From: Maylandia zebra
Taxonomy: Eukaryota > Chordata > Actinopteri > Cichliformes > Cichlidae
Reading direction: 5' to 3'
Assembly: GCF_041146795.1 (NCBI RefSeq)
Contig: NC_135179.1
Span: forward strand, 14,272,547 to 14,336,546
DNA: 64,000 nt
Shown: positions 11,401 through 23,500 of the stretch, in pieces
How positions within the stretch are numbered: the first letter of the stretch is position 1
Layout: each line of letters begins with the position of its first letter
Program-made: the position numbers and the translations under genes
Notes under the pieces: generated by a model
Seen by the model: the letters and a program-made list of their open reading frames with translations, nothing else
Database searches by the model: none
Told to the model about the DNA's origin: nothing

Positions 11401-14400
11401 ACTTAGCCTCGAAGCCTCGGACTGACGACGCAGAAAACTTAATACAGTTTAATTTAATCCACTCCCTGATCAAACTCTGAGAGAAAGAGACAGACTTAGT
11501 TTTGTTTGATTGAAGATGTCTTGAACTTCCCTTTAGTCTAAGAACAAAAAAAGCATTTGTCTGTGTTGTAAGTGCATCTGGTTCAGGATTAAAGTGAATG
11601 CAACAGAGCGCATTTTCCAGCATTAAAGCAAGATTAGAAATAAGCTGATACTCATTTGTGTGCAATCAGCAAACACATGTAATATTAAACTCTGAAATTA
11701 GTCAAATTCCAATTGAATGCATTCAAATCAATGAATATGTAAGTGCTTGTCTGTGCAGGTCAACATATGTTCAACATTTCCAGCTAACCTGAGTCATCTT
11801 TGTCAGGTCCAGGGAGGGCCGCTGCTCCTGAGCATCTTCTGGTCTCCTGCGCTTCATGCCGACCTTTTTCTCATTTAGCACACAGGGCTGAGACCTGCTC
11901 CGAGACAAACACCCCTTTCCCCTGGCTCTCTGGCTAGCTCGTCTCCCCAGCTCTGGGGTGGAGTCTGAAGAGCTGGTCTCCGATGCCTCTTCCCTCTGGT
12001 GTTCTGGCAGGCTGATCTGCTCATGGGAAAGTGAGAGAGGCCTGAGGAAGACGTGATTTTGGGAGTGGTGATGATGTGTGGCAAGAGAGGTAGGGGAGAC
12101 TGGAGAGGCAGTGAATTGAGGGTGGAGAGGCAGCGGCTGGTTGAAGAATGGCAGGTCCTGGATTCCATCAAAAGTGATGCTGGAGTGTGAGGGCAAACTA
12201 AAGCTGGAGCTACGCTGCATGGTGGGAAAATGGCTTCCCCCACCTCTGACACTCCCTCCACTGTGGCACCTTCGTTTCTCAACCGTTGTCCATACTCGGG
12301 ACCCTTGGGGCCTCCAAGATGAGCGGAAGCCAGTGAATTCTTCAGAGAGTGACAGAGAGCGACACTGACGTTTGCTCGGGGGTGCCGTAGGAGTTTGGCT
12401 GGTAGCCGTAGTGGTGTAGTGTGCAGTGGCGGATACGGCGTGAGTGCTGTTGCAGAGACTCAGATCTCTTATCAGGCTGGTGATTGCTGTGGTGCTGCCT
12501 GGTTCCTTGGCACAGTGGCTGTTGTGATCAGGCGTCACATCCCATAGAGGAGTACCAGACTGGCATGGAGCTCTCTGCTGGATGGCACAGCTTCGCCCCA
12601 TATCCAACCATCTATCTGCCTCTGTAATAGGGAAAACATAAAAGCCTCACACTAATTGACCTCAACAGCAGCCCTTCTGACACATCTTTATCTGTGCGGC
12701 AAGCAATATTAAGCAAAAACTGCATTTGTTAACTAGAGCATGATGAATTCTAGCAGCAATATCTGGAAGGATAATTTAGTACTTAACAACAAAGACACAA
12801 AGAAACACACAAGCAGAAATAAGCTTAAGGCAAAGAGGATTGGTTGGTGTAAGAACAAACTGTTTGGAAGAATAAAGGGAGATTATTGTCTGCTTACTGC
12901 AATGGTGAGCTATTAGACTAAGAAGAAAGAAACAGCTAAGTAGAAACAACAACAACAAAAAAAAGAAATCATGAGCTTTGGAGAATTACAAAAAAGGGGT
13001 GGGAGGTTGTTTGTCTTAACATGATTGAGAAGGTTATGCCTAGAGGAAATAAAACTACCAGTTGAACAGTTCAAACCAGTGCTGCTCCTCAGTAACTGTA
13101 ATGAAAGCTGGACTGAAAATTCCCAATAATGTTGAAAGAAAAAAAAAATAGTCAAAAAAGTCATTTTCTGGAAAAAAATAAAATAAAATCTGTGCATTCA
13201 AAGATGGAAATGTTTTAAAAGTCTTAAAAAGTTGGCTGCCCACCCCCCAAAAAGTCACAATGCTCAGTATAACACACTACATGCCGAGTAGGTCTCAACA
13301 AGATCACTGTCTGTCTGCTTGTTTTTCACATAAACAGCTGCAGGACATGCAGTGAAACCTCAGCTGTGAGTTCTTACTGGCACATTACTGTTTCCGAGCA
13401 TGAGAAACACATTTCTGCCTCCATTACTTTTAGAGTTAAATATGCAAATAAATAAATAATACTGTGGTTTAAAACACCAACACACACACACAAACAAAAC
13501 AAAAAACACACAAAAAAACCCAGATTACAATAAATTCTCTTCCTCAGCTTGAACCAGCTCACTCCACTGACTGCTATGTTGGCCATTTTTTTAAGTTTCC
13601 AGCAGTAACATTCCTGACTATTTAAAACTTGGACATGCAAGAACGTTGATTCCAAAAACATGAACTGCACATTATGACAAGAATCAGCCAGTGAAACAGT
13701 TGGGCAGTCACTCCCATTAGTCAAGTGGTTAGTAGGATATGCGTCAAAGCAGTATGAATTTCCAGCTGTCTCACCATCGGGACAAAAGAGTTTTGTGGAG
13801 GATAATACACCTACAGTAAAGTGTGGCTAAGTTCGACTCTATTGAAGCTTTTGTCAAAAAGAGCCCCTTGCTGATCCAAAAACCATCCTTTTGGATGCTT
13901 GCCTCCAATTCTGGCACGCTCTCTCCCAGACTACTGGACGGAAATCATTGTTTTGGCTGGACAAACAATGTACGGGGGCTACAGTGACGACCTGACAGGA
14001 ATGTTAGGAAAACAACTGGACAAAAGGAGAAAGGGATGAACTTCAAAAGGCCACCATTTGAAAGCAAAAGACAAAGTGGTTGAACTAACAAAACACGCTA
14101 GCCAATTTTAATGTCAGGATTAACAGTGGAAAAATCTTTACCCAAAAGAAAGAGGGGGGGAAAAAAAGGAAGAAAGAAAAGAGGGCAGTGGGAGATAGCT
14201 GGCCTTGTATTGACAGTAGTATTTCTTTTAACACAGAGGATAATTACACAAACACAGCTAAAGGGAAATTGTTGACATAGGCAGCAGAATATTCAATTAC
14301 AGTTCACTCCCATGAGAGTGCTGTGCAACGTTGTGTGGAGGCAGGTGCACTCTGATCATGAGTGGGGGATGAGTGACAGATGGAAAAGGGAGAAGTGAGT

Positions 14401-17400
14401 GATCGAGTGTGGCAGGAGATAAACAACAAGACAACTGCAATCGCTGATTTTTATACTTCAACTTATTGGGGAATTAAAGGCGACAATTACTTGTGTTATA
14501 TCAGTTGTGAAATGTCTTTTAACAAATAATCAGCCACTGCTTTTTTCCAGATGTTAAATGCAGAGCACAGAGGGATGGCGTTTAATAAATGGAAGCAGGA
14601 GCAAAGGGGGAAAGACAAACAGAAAGACATAACGAGTGATAATGAAGATAACTCACCTACGGTTCCACGGGAGAGGAGGGTGGTCCCTCTGCTCATGGTG
14701 GGGACCTCACACTGTTGAGGGCACAGGCGAACATAAAGCAAAAGTCAAGAACAAAAGCCAAGGAACAAAAGTTCAGCCCTCAAATCAAATGAGAAGACTG
14801 ATTTGTCTTCATTTTGAGGTCAGGATTATTTACACGCTGCTGCCAAACGACCAGTGTGAAATAGCCAAAGATCTGCGTCAACCAAAGCCAATGCAAATGG
14901 TTACTTACTTTAAGCTTACTGTTTACTTTTTATGGTCTGCGAGTTTACCGTTTTGGTTCACAGCAACAACTAGCTCATACTCAGCAACTAGCGGGTGACT
15001 AAAGAATTAGATACATTTCTGAAGAGGAGGCGGAGAATAAGCAGTGCACAAAAGAGTGAACATTAGACTCCATGAATAAAGACTCCAAATGAATGCTAAT
15101 TTGCTCCATTCTTGCTGAATATGTAGGGTGTTTCCCAACAAGCTTACTAAACAAAAAACTGCACTAATTTACGCTTCATAATAATTTACGCTTGTATATA
15201 AATTTTAATACATTTTTGTAAGACTTGCGCATTTAAATAGTTTCTAATGTTAAAGCTAGTTAAGTCTCAAGTCCTTTGACATCATAGTAAATTACAGTTA
15301 CACCTACCCAAGCTAGCTAGCTAGCACAAGCAGCTTAACACACCATCGCTGCTATTGTTGCTACTTAAAACTCAAGGATTCAAGAGTGTAGTCCATTATC
15401 CAGTGGGTGAATTACACTCTTTTGGACTGGTTTTACACTTTCACTTTTGTCAGAGCTGGAAACTACTTCCTAAAGATTATCCTTTAACTCACTGCAAGGT
15501 GCATGAAATACCTTCAAGGACAGCTGGACAATGATTTTACAATACAAAAGAACGTTTAGCTAAATTTTGTAACGCACCTGTTTTATTTCTTGGGTTTAAG
15601 GTACAAAGGCTATTAGGGGAGTATAAAACAGTTTTGCCTACACCCACTTATCTTTTAATCAGACACCCATCCATCCCATAGTTAATTTCTTACAAGAGGG
15701 TGTTGGCTATCTGCACACAGAACAAAAAAGAAAATGCCACATTTCACTGCAGTGACTCGCCTTGAGGTTATTATAACAAAACAAAAAAAAAGTTTTCTAA
15801 GATACCAAGCCTAGAACTCAAAATAAAGGCTATTGTGCCATAGGAGACGATCAAATGACAGAATTGGTACACTAAACCCCCAGGCCTTTAACGTGAGCAG
15901 CTGATGAGTGCAAAGGTAGCAGTGAAAAACCTCTGTCCATAAGCCTTTTTGATTTTTTTTTTTTTTAATTATGCATGCGATTACATTTACAGCATATTAT
16001 ATAAGACTTACGTCAGTCTCTGAGGTTTAACAAAAGAAAAACATTTAAGACTTGTTGGGCCCAAGAAAATAATTCCTGGACGTTTCAGAACAAATCATAT
16101 TGATGTTAAACGTGTCAAGAAATGTTTGTGATCCTTCACCATCCAAGCGCTTGAAGGAGTGTTGAGATTTTGTAGATTAAAAACTGCATATAAGCAGCAT
16201 GATAAAAGCGGGAAAGTGAAAACTACTCTCCCGTGCTTGTCTGAATGGAGTAGTGAGATAAAAATAAAATGTAAATAACCCCTATTTTACTTTGAGAAGT
16301 GAAACCTAGGTGCTGGTTAAAAAAAAACAAAAAGTGAAATAATTCTCAGGGGTGACACACCAAAAATAACATTTTGACTGAAATTTTAAAAAAGCTCTTT
16401 TTTGTTCCATACGTTGCTTTTTTTAAAGTTTTAGTCACACAGATCATTCACTAAAGAATAACGTTTATTCTCCTGACTGGCTCGCTGGAGGCCACTGACC
16501 TTTGTTGAGTGTAATCAGTCGCAAAGAGTATGCTGTACCAAAAACTTGCTTGCTTGAATATTGCCACAGTCACCTGTAGTTCTGATGTAAAGTGCAAACA
16601 CTCTACATTTTCACTGCTGCTTGGTGGTGAGTTAAAAAGTGCTGCAGCCTGTAAAATAAAAGTTGAGCCTTACCGCTCAAACTAACAAATTTCAAAAGGC
16701 ACAGCTTTTATACTGAAAGCAAATATCACCATTTTGCATCACACTTTTCACCATTTCACTACCGCTCAGAGTAGTTGGTGAGTGCTACGGGGGGGGGGGG
16801 GGGGGGGGGGGCGGCTGCAACAATCTGGGAGGAGGTTTTCAGTCCAGCATTCTTCTTCGCAACCAATTTCACCAACTGACAGCAAGCAACCTCCTGCAAC
16901 CACTTGCCAACTGGCTGGAGAATACACATTTTTCCCAAGCAACCAGTGATTAGCAGGGGATTGTTAACCGGTCTCAGGAAGTGAAACTCTTGACATTTAG
17001 AATGTCTTTTGCAAGACTGTCTTGGCACAGGCAACATTAAACAACCATTTTTTTCCACTAGTAGGAAAAAGCTCCTGAAGAAACCCTCTTGTTGTGAGCC
17101 AATAGCTATAACCACTGATCCACCATGCATTGACATTTTGGAATAATTTTGAACCAGTTCCCTTTATTTTATTAGGGAACTGGTTCCTTCTTGTTCTAGG
17201 CTAACACATCCTAGAACTGTTTGTCTTCAAGGGACAATTATAAAGCTCACACTGAACGTCTCATCTGAGTAAGAGAACCTCAAAAGTGAAAATGTATCTA
17301 TCATATTAATGACAGTTAAAGACATCTAAAATCCTTTAGTGAACAACTTATCGTGGTCTAACATGCTTGTGGGTACACTACCTACAAGCTTGCCTTGTGT

Positions 17401-17509
17401 TAAAGTCAAAACGTAAAGTTTCTCTCACCAGCCGTCGCTCGATGCTCTTGGACGTTACATCATTGGCAGCCTTCTTCTTTTCCAGTGTTTGTGAGAAAAC
17501 AATCACCAT
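3844..17509 (-). CDS. fam53b: FAM53B / Simplet, nuclear Wnt-signalling cofactor (4 coding exons)
   Basis: The coding sequence joins 17509-17429, 14711-14657, 12621-11789 and 4182-3844 on the minus strand, giving 435 residues (human is about 422). All junctions keep phase. The protein starts MVIVFSQTLEKKK, passes through MSRGTTLLSRG, and carries the FAM53 hallmarks PPSKRQCRSLSLSEE (about 126-140), RSSWRP (145-150), KRRCHSGGS (161-169), MQRSSSFSLPS (180-190) and a basic nuclear-localisation stretch KKVGMKRRR (297-305). It ends in the conserved acidic ELDLEQIERN tail. FAM53B/Simplet is known to promote nuclear entry of beta-catenin and cell proliferation in fish. It has no enzymatic domain and is rich in serine and predicted to be disordered. 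The MVIV start is chosen because it aligns with the family N-terminus. It is followed in the same orientation by no other gene in the window. Confidence 0.95.
6287..7120. mobile_element. Non-autonomous Tc1/mariner-type element, interrupted by another repeat
   Basis: The left end reads cagtactgtgcaaaagtctt and the right end reads aagacttttgcacagcactg. These are inverted copies of each other differing at one position, in the form typical of an abundant fish Tc1-like terminal repeat. A TA follows the right end. A different repeat (6632-6957) has inserted in the middle. No transposase frame is present. The boundaries come from the inverted repeats; the left TA is not intact. Confidence 0.7.
6632..6957 (-). 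repeat. Retroelement-like interspersed repeat with AAATGG-type tail
   Basis: Read on the minus strand, this copy ends in atatagcgctttactag-type sequence (seen as tatatagcgctttactagtc on the plus strand) followed by a tandem CCATTTACCATTT tail. A shorter copy with the same 3' end lies at 40135-40251 on the plus strand. A shared 3' end with different 5' ends is the signature of LINE/SINE-like retroposition. I do not assign a named family. The minus-strand open frames at 6674-7012 come from this repeat. Confidence 0.65.
8312..8399. repeat. (CA)44 microsatellite
   Basis: An uninterrupted AC/CA dinucleotide tract of 88 bp lies inside fam53b intron 3. It produces artificial open frames encoding poly-Thr-His on the plus strand and poly-Cys-Val on the minus strand; these are not genes. 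Confidence 0.99.
9856..10543. mobile_element. hAT-type miniature element with perfect 8-bp target duplication
   Basis: The termini are tagggctgtgcgatatga on the left and tatatcgaacagccctag on the right, an imperfect inverted pair starting TAGGGCTGT. The flanking octamer gtcgagtt occurs at 9848-9855 and again at 10544-10551. An 8-bp target duplication is the hAT superfamily signature. The interior is AT-rich with repeated ATATCG motifs and no transposase frame, so the element is non-autonomous. It lies in a fam53b intron. Confidence 0.9.
11789..12621 (-). CDS. fam53b: fam53b coding exon 3 (main exon)
   Basis: The acceptor CCCTATTACAG and the donor ACTCAG|GTTAGC bound 833 bp that encode residues 46-323. 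These include all the serine-rich FAM53 motifs and the basic nuclear-localisation stretch. The first two bases complete a codon with the previous exon (G|AG), giving EADRWLDMGR, which parallels the human ENDRWRDLDR. Open frames overlapping on either strand are shadows. Confidence 0.95.
14657..14711 (-). CDS. fam53b: fam53b coding exon 2
   Basis: A 55-bp exon lies between the acceptor GCCCTCAACAG and the donor GTAG|GTGAGT. It encodes CEVPTMSRGTTLLSRGTV, matching the MSQGPTLFSCG segment of human FAM53B. An internal ATG at 14696 aligns with a methionine in the human protein and could act as an alternative start. Confidence 0.9.
16789..16811. repeat. Poly(G) run of 23
   Basis: A homopolymer of 23 G on the plus strand lies within a fam53b intron, followed by a GC-rich gcggctgc. 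Runs of this length are prone to slippage and assembly error and can fold as G-quadruplexes. Confidence 0.95.
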
Positions 17510-17533
17510 GGTAGCAAGTAGCTCTGCTCCAGT
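17429..17533 (-). CDS. fam53b: fam53b first coding exon (start at 17509)
   Basis: The minus-strand exon starts after the acceptor TGCACCTGAACAG (exon base 17533). A 24-base 5' UTR precedes the ATG at 17509 in the context CTACCATGG, close to a Kozak optimum. The exon encodes 27 residues beginning MVIVFSQTLEKKK and ends CTG|GTGAGA in phase 0. The acceptor could instead be part of an alternative promoter, because a YY1-like AAGATGGCTGCC lies just upstream at 17560-17571. Confidence 0.85.
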
Positions 17534-20500
17534 CTGTTCAGGTGCAGAAAAAGGCCACAGGCAGCCATCTTATACGAGAGCAGAGGGCAGACAGTGCATT
17601 TGGGCAAAAAGCAGAGGAAGATTTCCCATTTGAAGAGCAGTACTTGTGAAGGTGGTGGAGGTAGGTCTCTCAAATGTCAGCCAATCTCTGTATTCATGGA
17701 AAAAAAGGGAAATAAAAACATTACTAATTTAATTAAAGTGCAAAGGATGTTTCTGGCTACAAGACATGGGCAAGAAGCAGGGCCTAAATAAAGCTCAGGT
17801 TTAAGCATAGCCATAACAATCAATAGTGTGCCAAATCTGGCTTCTTAACCCCAATTGTGGCTGCTTTAACTTGTTCTGTGCCATTCTCATTAAGATTTTT
17901 CACAAAAACAAAAAGCATGGCATGTGCATTTTTGTCTTAAAACGTGTCTTGAGAGAAAAGTTTCTCACAAATACAAACAGGTTGCCTTTTTAATCAATCT
18001 GTGAGGTGATAACCGTCATTCACAGATAAATCACTTCAATATCTACATTCCTCACTGCTTTAACTAACATACCCATAACAGTGATTGAAAGGGGCACGGT
18101 TGAATGCGATACATGTTTGCTATATGCACACCTTAAGTTTTTCCATTCAGCATTTAAAATCCGAAAACGTACAGCAACTTCAGTCATCGATATAGATCCA
18201 CACACTACATACACACACCTATCAACCTACTAGCTTTAAAAGAAAATGTGCTGATATATGTTAAACTGCTTCCTCATCCCTGTGGATAACAGAACATTTG
18301 GCCTGTCAGCAATATTACCCTGAACACAGGGGAATCTAAACATGTTGTAACAGAAGGCTAGCTTTAGCTAATTCAGGAAAAGACATTACTCACGTCACAT
18401 GACTACAGATGTGGCTAGAAACCACGAACAGAAAAGAAGCATATATGGAGCTGCGGTTAACTCAAAGACTGCCTGCACCCACACATAGCAAAGCCCAGAC
18501 AGAAGCTGCTTCGGTAAACACAACCGTTAAAAGCTTTATATGTATGGCAGATGGTCTATATCTTTTTTTTTTTTGGGACAAACATGCCTTGTCACATCTG
18601 CTCAACTCAGCCTTTCTGATGTTTTTCAATGCATGTGAATGACTATGGCGGAGGATGGGCAAGTTCAGTTATGCTTTCTTTAATAAAAGTAGCTGCAGTG
18701 ACTTTGGACTCCGTCATTTACCAACCACCAAACACACTGACAGTATCCAATTAGAGAGTACCAGCATAGTTCAGATCCCCAATCAACTGCTGGCTAATGA
18801 CAGCTTTTGACTCCGGAGCAACACATGAGGCTAATGGATCTTCCAGGCCTACTATGCTATCCTGCCCATGAAACATGTGGTTTTGTGTTAAGTAAGGGTT
18901 GTTGCACTTACACAAGATGCTTTAGGGAGAAGTGTGCACCACTGAAAAAAAACTGACTTCTGTAGAGGAAAAAAAACAAAACAAAAACAACAACAACATG
19001 GATCGATAAAAAGTGTTTTGTTTTTTTAAACCAGTCTAGTCATGTCTTCTGACTTAACAATGTCATCTCTGTCCCTTTTCTTGTTTCCAGCCCCATGACT
19101 ACATAAAGACTAAGTAAATAAATGTTTCATGTAGGCCTGCCTGAAACCAAAAGCCGGCATATGACTCCCATTATCTGCATTCATTTCAGAGAGTCGGTGG
19201 AGCACAACCGGGCCTCCACAGGCAAGAGAAGGTGGTACTGTTAGTGGGAGTAAAAAGTAAAGAGTATGTTCTTCATAATCAGTTTTGCAGATTACTCTAC
19301 TGATTAGAAGTGACTCTGAGTAATGGGTGGGGCAATGTATTGCAGTGTGTGTGTGTGTATGTGTGTGTTAATCAGAATAAGGGTCGAGGAGCGTGACGGC
19401 TGTGTGTAAAGGTTGTTATATTGTTGTTGTTGTTGTTGTTTGACTGATGCAGGTAGGAAGCGTGACTTGTCCGATCAAGGCTGAAACAGCATCTCCACAC
19501 TGAGAACAAGAGCTAGCTGTGCATGTGTTTCTGTACATGCATGTCTGCTTATGCTAACCTGCACTTGTGTGTGTAGTGACTGGCAAGCAGGGTCATGGGA
19601 GAGGGCAGACCGAGTGTGAATTCAAGCCTGGAGCCATGCTTATTTAATGAACCGACTTCTCATGATGGGGAAACCAGAGCTTAATGGGCTGTGTAGAGCA
19701 CTTGTGCAGAGCCATTTTCAGATCCGATCAGACTTTTGCTCTTCAAAACAAGAGTCCTTGCTGGCTACATCACACTGTTTGAAAAGCCTTTTTGTTTGAC
19801 TAGATGTCAGTCCTAACAAAAACCCAGGAAATTATCAGTTCATCTGAGGTTTGATGAGTCCCTGTTACACACCACTGAGAGAAGAATTAAATATCATTTT
19901 TACAACTTTGGTCTTCAAAGATTATAAAAACAATCATTACTGTGTTTTTATATATCCAGCACAACATCAACCTTTTTCCTGTCTTGCCTCCCTGAAAACA
20001 AAAGCATTGTTCACCAAGCACTGGTGAAATGACAGGTAAGGTTGGATCATCTGAAAAATACCATCTTAAGAGAAGTTGGTTTTATCCTACGGATAATATG
20101 TCGTTGTGAAAGCAATCTTAAAGGGCCGCAGACGGACCTGTTTCACTCATGTGCTTGCCTCATGGTGCAAAGATAAAATCTGTGGGGCCATAAATGAACA
20201 CCTCAAAAGCCTGCCTAGTTGTGACAATACTGCAGGGTAGTGGAACCTGTACTGTGGGCTGAGTGATTTGTGATAGTGAGGGTTGTACCCCACCCCTGAG
20301 GAAGGAAATGCACTGTTGAGGAAATCTACTGCTCAGTAAATTTGTGTTTCCACAGTAACTGAACAATTGTTAAATAGCTGTGATTATGATTTATGATCAA
20401 ACAGCCTGACATTACACTATCAATTTTACTAAGCTTTAAGTTAAATATGTTTCATAAAGCCAGACAAAATCTCACAAACTCAGCTGCATGTCCCACACAG

Positions 20501-23500
20501 AAAAATGTCGTTTTTGTTATCATAAGTCAGGCTGATCATCAAACAAAGCAAGTGACTTAAATGACGATTTGTCTCATCCTTTACAGTTAAGATACCAGGG
20601 AAGACATTGTGGATACTAAATGAGGCGTAAAACTGAAACTGGAAGAGCTACTTCTCCCTTCATTAGAGTCTCATATTATGATGAATGTGATGGGACAGGT
20701 GCTTTTTTTTAACTTAATACTTTTAGTATACTAATTACTTTTTTTTTTTTATAGCTCAACAGTACAAAACAGTGAACACTACACAAAGCACCGACTGATT
20801 TAGTCAAAGACTTCCACTTGCTATAGATCAGGGGTGGGCAACTCCAGGCCTCGAGGGCCAGTGTCCTGCAAGCTTTAGATGTGTCCTTGATCCAACACAG
20901 CTGATTCAAATGGCTAAATTACCTCTTCAACATGTCTTATAATTCTCCAGAGGCCTGGTAATGAACTAATCATCTGATTCAGGTTTGTTGACCCAGGGTG
21001 ATATCTAAAACCTGCAGGACACCGGCCCTCGAGGCCTGGAGTTGCCCACCCCTGCTATAGATCAACTTGCGATACTGCTTTGCCTGTCAAGGATAAAATG
21101 ACTGAGGTTCATCAATTGTTTTGTCAGATCCCATCTCAGCCCTATTTGATTCAAATAAAGGAAATCTTTCCCAATAAATCTCAAATATATATGATATTTG
21201 CTGAGTTGTAACTTATCGAACTAACAAAACTTTGACCATAAGTGGGTTCAAATCCACTGGTACTTCAAGAACTGATTTGTGTATGCTGGGATGCAGAAAG
21301 CAGCTCTTGGCTCACAATAGTTAGTGACTCAGGAGGGCACAAGAAAGAGCAGCTAAGATAATGTGGCTCTTTGCCCAGGCTGTGATTTGTACAGGCAGAT
21401 AAATAGAACCCTATTTGCACCCCCCCTAAAGTTCTGTAACGGGGTGTTTGGTGTCCATCACTAATTGGCTCTGGTTGCTGCATACTTGTGTGGAGTGCGT
21501 CTGGTGTCAGGACTTTGATCAGTTGCTGTACTTGGAGGAAACCAGTTCAATTGGCACTAATGAAATGTTGAAGCCCAAATATTCAAAATATGGCATGGCT
21601 GGAAAGCCTCGGCAGATCATATTCTTGTTTTGATAAGATTAAATTAAATTACTGTCACAGTTTTCCTTAATCAAAGTGGCACTAAATGTCAGAAAAGGCT
21701 AGACGCTGACACCTGTTTTAAATAGTTCAGATGTCCATGAGAAACTAAATGAAAGCCTTAAAAAGAATAAAGGAGGCTTTCTTTTGTGAAAGCCTAAGAT
21801 GTCCATTGTTAATTCAGGGTGAACACACAGCGACCCCTCTCTTGGATAATGTGGTCGAGGTTGTAAAAATGGTCTGGGAGGTCAAGACATACCATTGAAT
21901 CTTTTGGCTATCACCCTAGTACCGTCTACTCCTTCAAAGGTACATAAACACTGAAAAGCTTATTCAGTGAAACTTTATGTATTTTAAGTAGTCAAGTTTT
22001 TTGGAGATTACCCTGAATGCTTCTCTCATGACAGTGACCATTAATCTCTGCATGAATACAGCCTTGAAGCTCCAATTTAAGTTGCTGTTACTCTTAACAA
22101 CAGATCTACAATAGAAATAAGAGCAGTAAACATGAACCCCAAAGCTTTCTTTAGAATTAACTTGCAAGTCCAGTTAATACTGGTCTTCTTATCTCAACTA
22201 TGTTGGCATGAAGACACTAACATAATTCACATAAGCAAGCACACTTCCCTTTGCACTGCAGGAGTTCTACTTCCCTTGTGGTCACATGACATGCCACTGC
22301 TGAATTGGGTGTGGAACATACTGACTTCATTACTAAATACATGAAAGGAGAAAGCCCCAAGTGATATCCACAGAGCATTGTGGCAACGAGTTAACTTCAC
22401 ATACACATATTCTACCATCATTTCACATTAACATTTATTTAATCATAGATTTACAGCCTGAGAGCGGATAGGTTATCTACTATATGTTAGGTAAAATTGT
22501 CAAAGTTTTTGTTTTGGGTTTTTTTCCCACAAAAATGAATCTCTGATACTTCCTGGGGTAGTTTCACTCTGACTTTAGACACAAAACAGTTGCTAGGTAG
22601 TACACTGTTTCTAGGATTTAATAGGTAGCCATAGCAGCCAAGCACACAACAGAAGACAACAATGACAACTGGTGATGTGAAAAAGGCAGATGTCACCCAT
22701 CTAGTGAATAATAATGTCTGGACAGCTCATCAGTCTTTATCAGTAAATCTGTTTGTCATAGGAAACTGGACTATTGAGCAAGGCCAGTTTACTAAGGTGA
22801 AGCACTGTGACATGTAAGGGTACATTACATACACCAGAGGCTCCAGTTCTGCTAGCAATCCCAAGCAATTGCTTAGCTCAATAGGAGGGGCCATTCCTAT
22901 GCTGTATAAACAAGTGATGTTATACTTACTGTCAGTACCAATGACCTAATAAGTACCCTATATAGTAGATTTTTAAAGATCAATATAATAACTCTAGTTT
23001 GAATGAGAAAAAAAACAACAAATTACTAAATTACTAGACACATACACCCCCCCTTCCAATCCAAACTCCACATTGTCTAATGAAAAGAATACAAATCCAA
23101 AAATTCAACACGCTTGAAAATGAACAGTCTTTGACTAGTGCTATTACACGAGATTTTTAACAGTAGTCAAAGCATAAGTCATCAATGACTCAAAGTCAAT
23201 CTGAAAAACTGTCAGAGAGATGTGGCTACTGTATCATAGTTTAGCAATGCTAACCAAATTCTAACAACCATGCTTATTAGAAAAAGAGAGATCGCATGCT
23301 TCTGGCAGAGCAGCAGTCATCTTCAGTCTAACACATAATATTATCATGTATACTGTAATCACTAAAATGATAGAGCTCATAATTTACAAATACATTTTCT
23401 TAAAACCAGTTGATTTCTATATAGTGTCGTCAGCATGTAAGTAGTCCATGAAAGTGTTGTATAGAGCCAGTGGCCCATGGTGCTGCAGCCGATATGAGGT

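Larger units (their letters stand above)
4183..11788 (-). other. fam53b: fam53b intron between coding exons 3 and 4
   Basis: This 7.6-kb intron has a GTTAGC donor and a TTTTTTCAG acceptor. It contains an interrupted Tc1/mariner-type miniature element (6287-7120), an 88-bp CA repeat (8312-8399) and a hAT miniature element (9856-10543). The remaining sequence is AT-rich, with no exon-like frame bounded by splice sites that I could support. Confidence 0.8.

Noticed and set aside
11875..12368. Overlapping frames on both strands within the 11.8-12.6 kb region
   Set aside because: They are shadows of fam53b coding exon 3, whose own frame carries the family motifs and correct splice phases.
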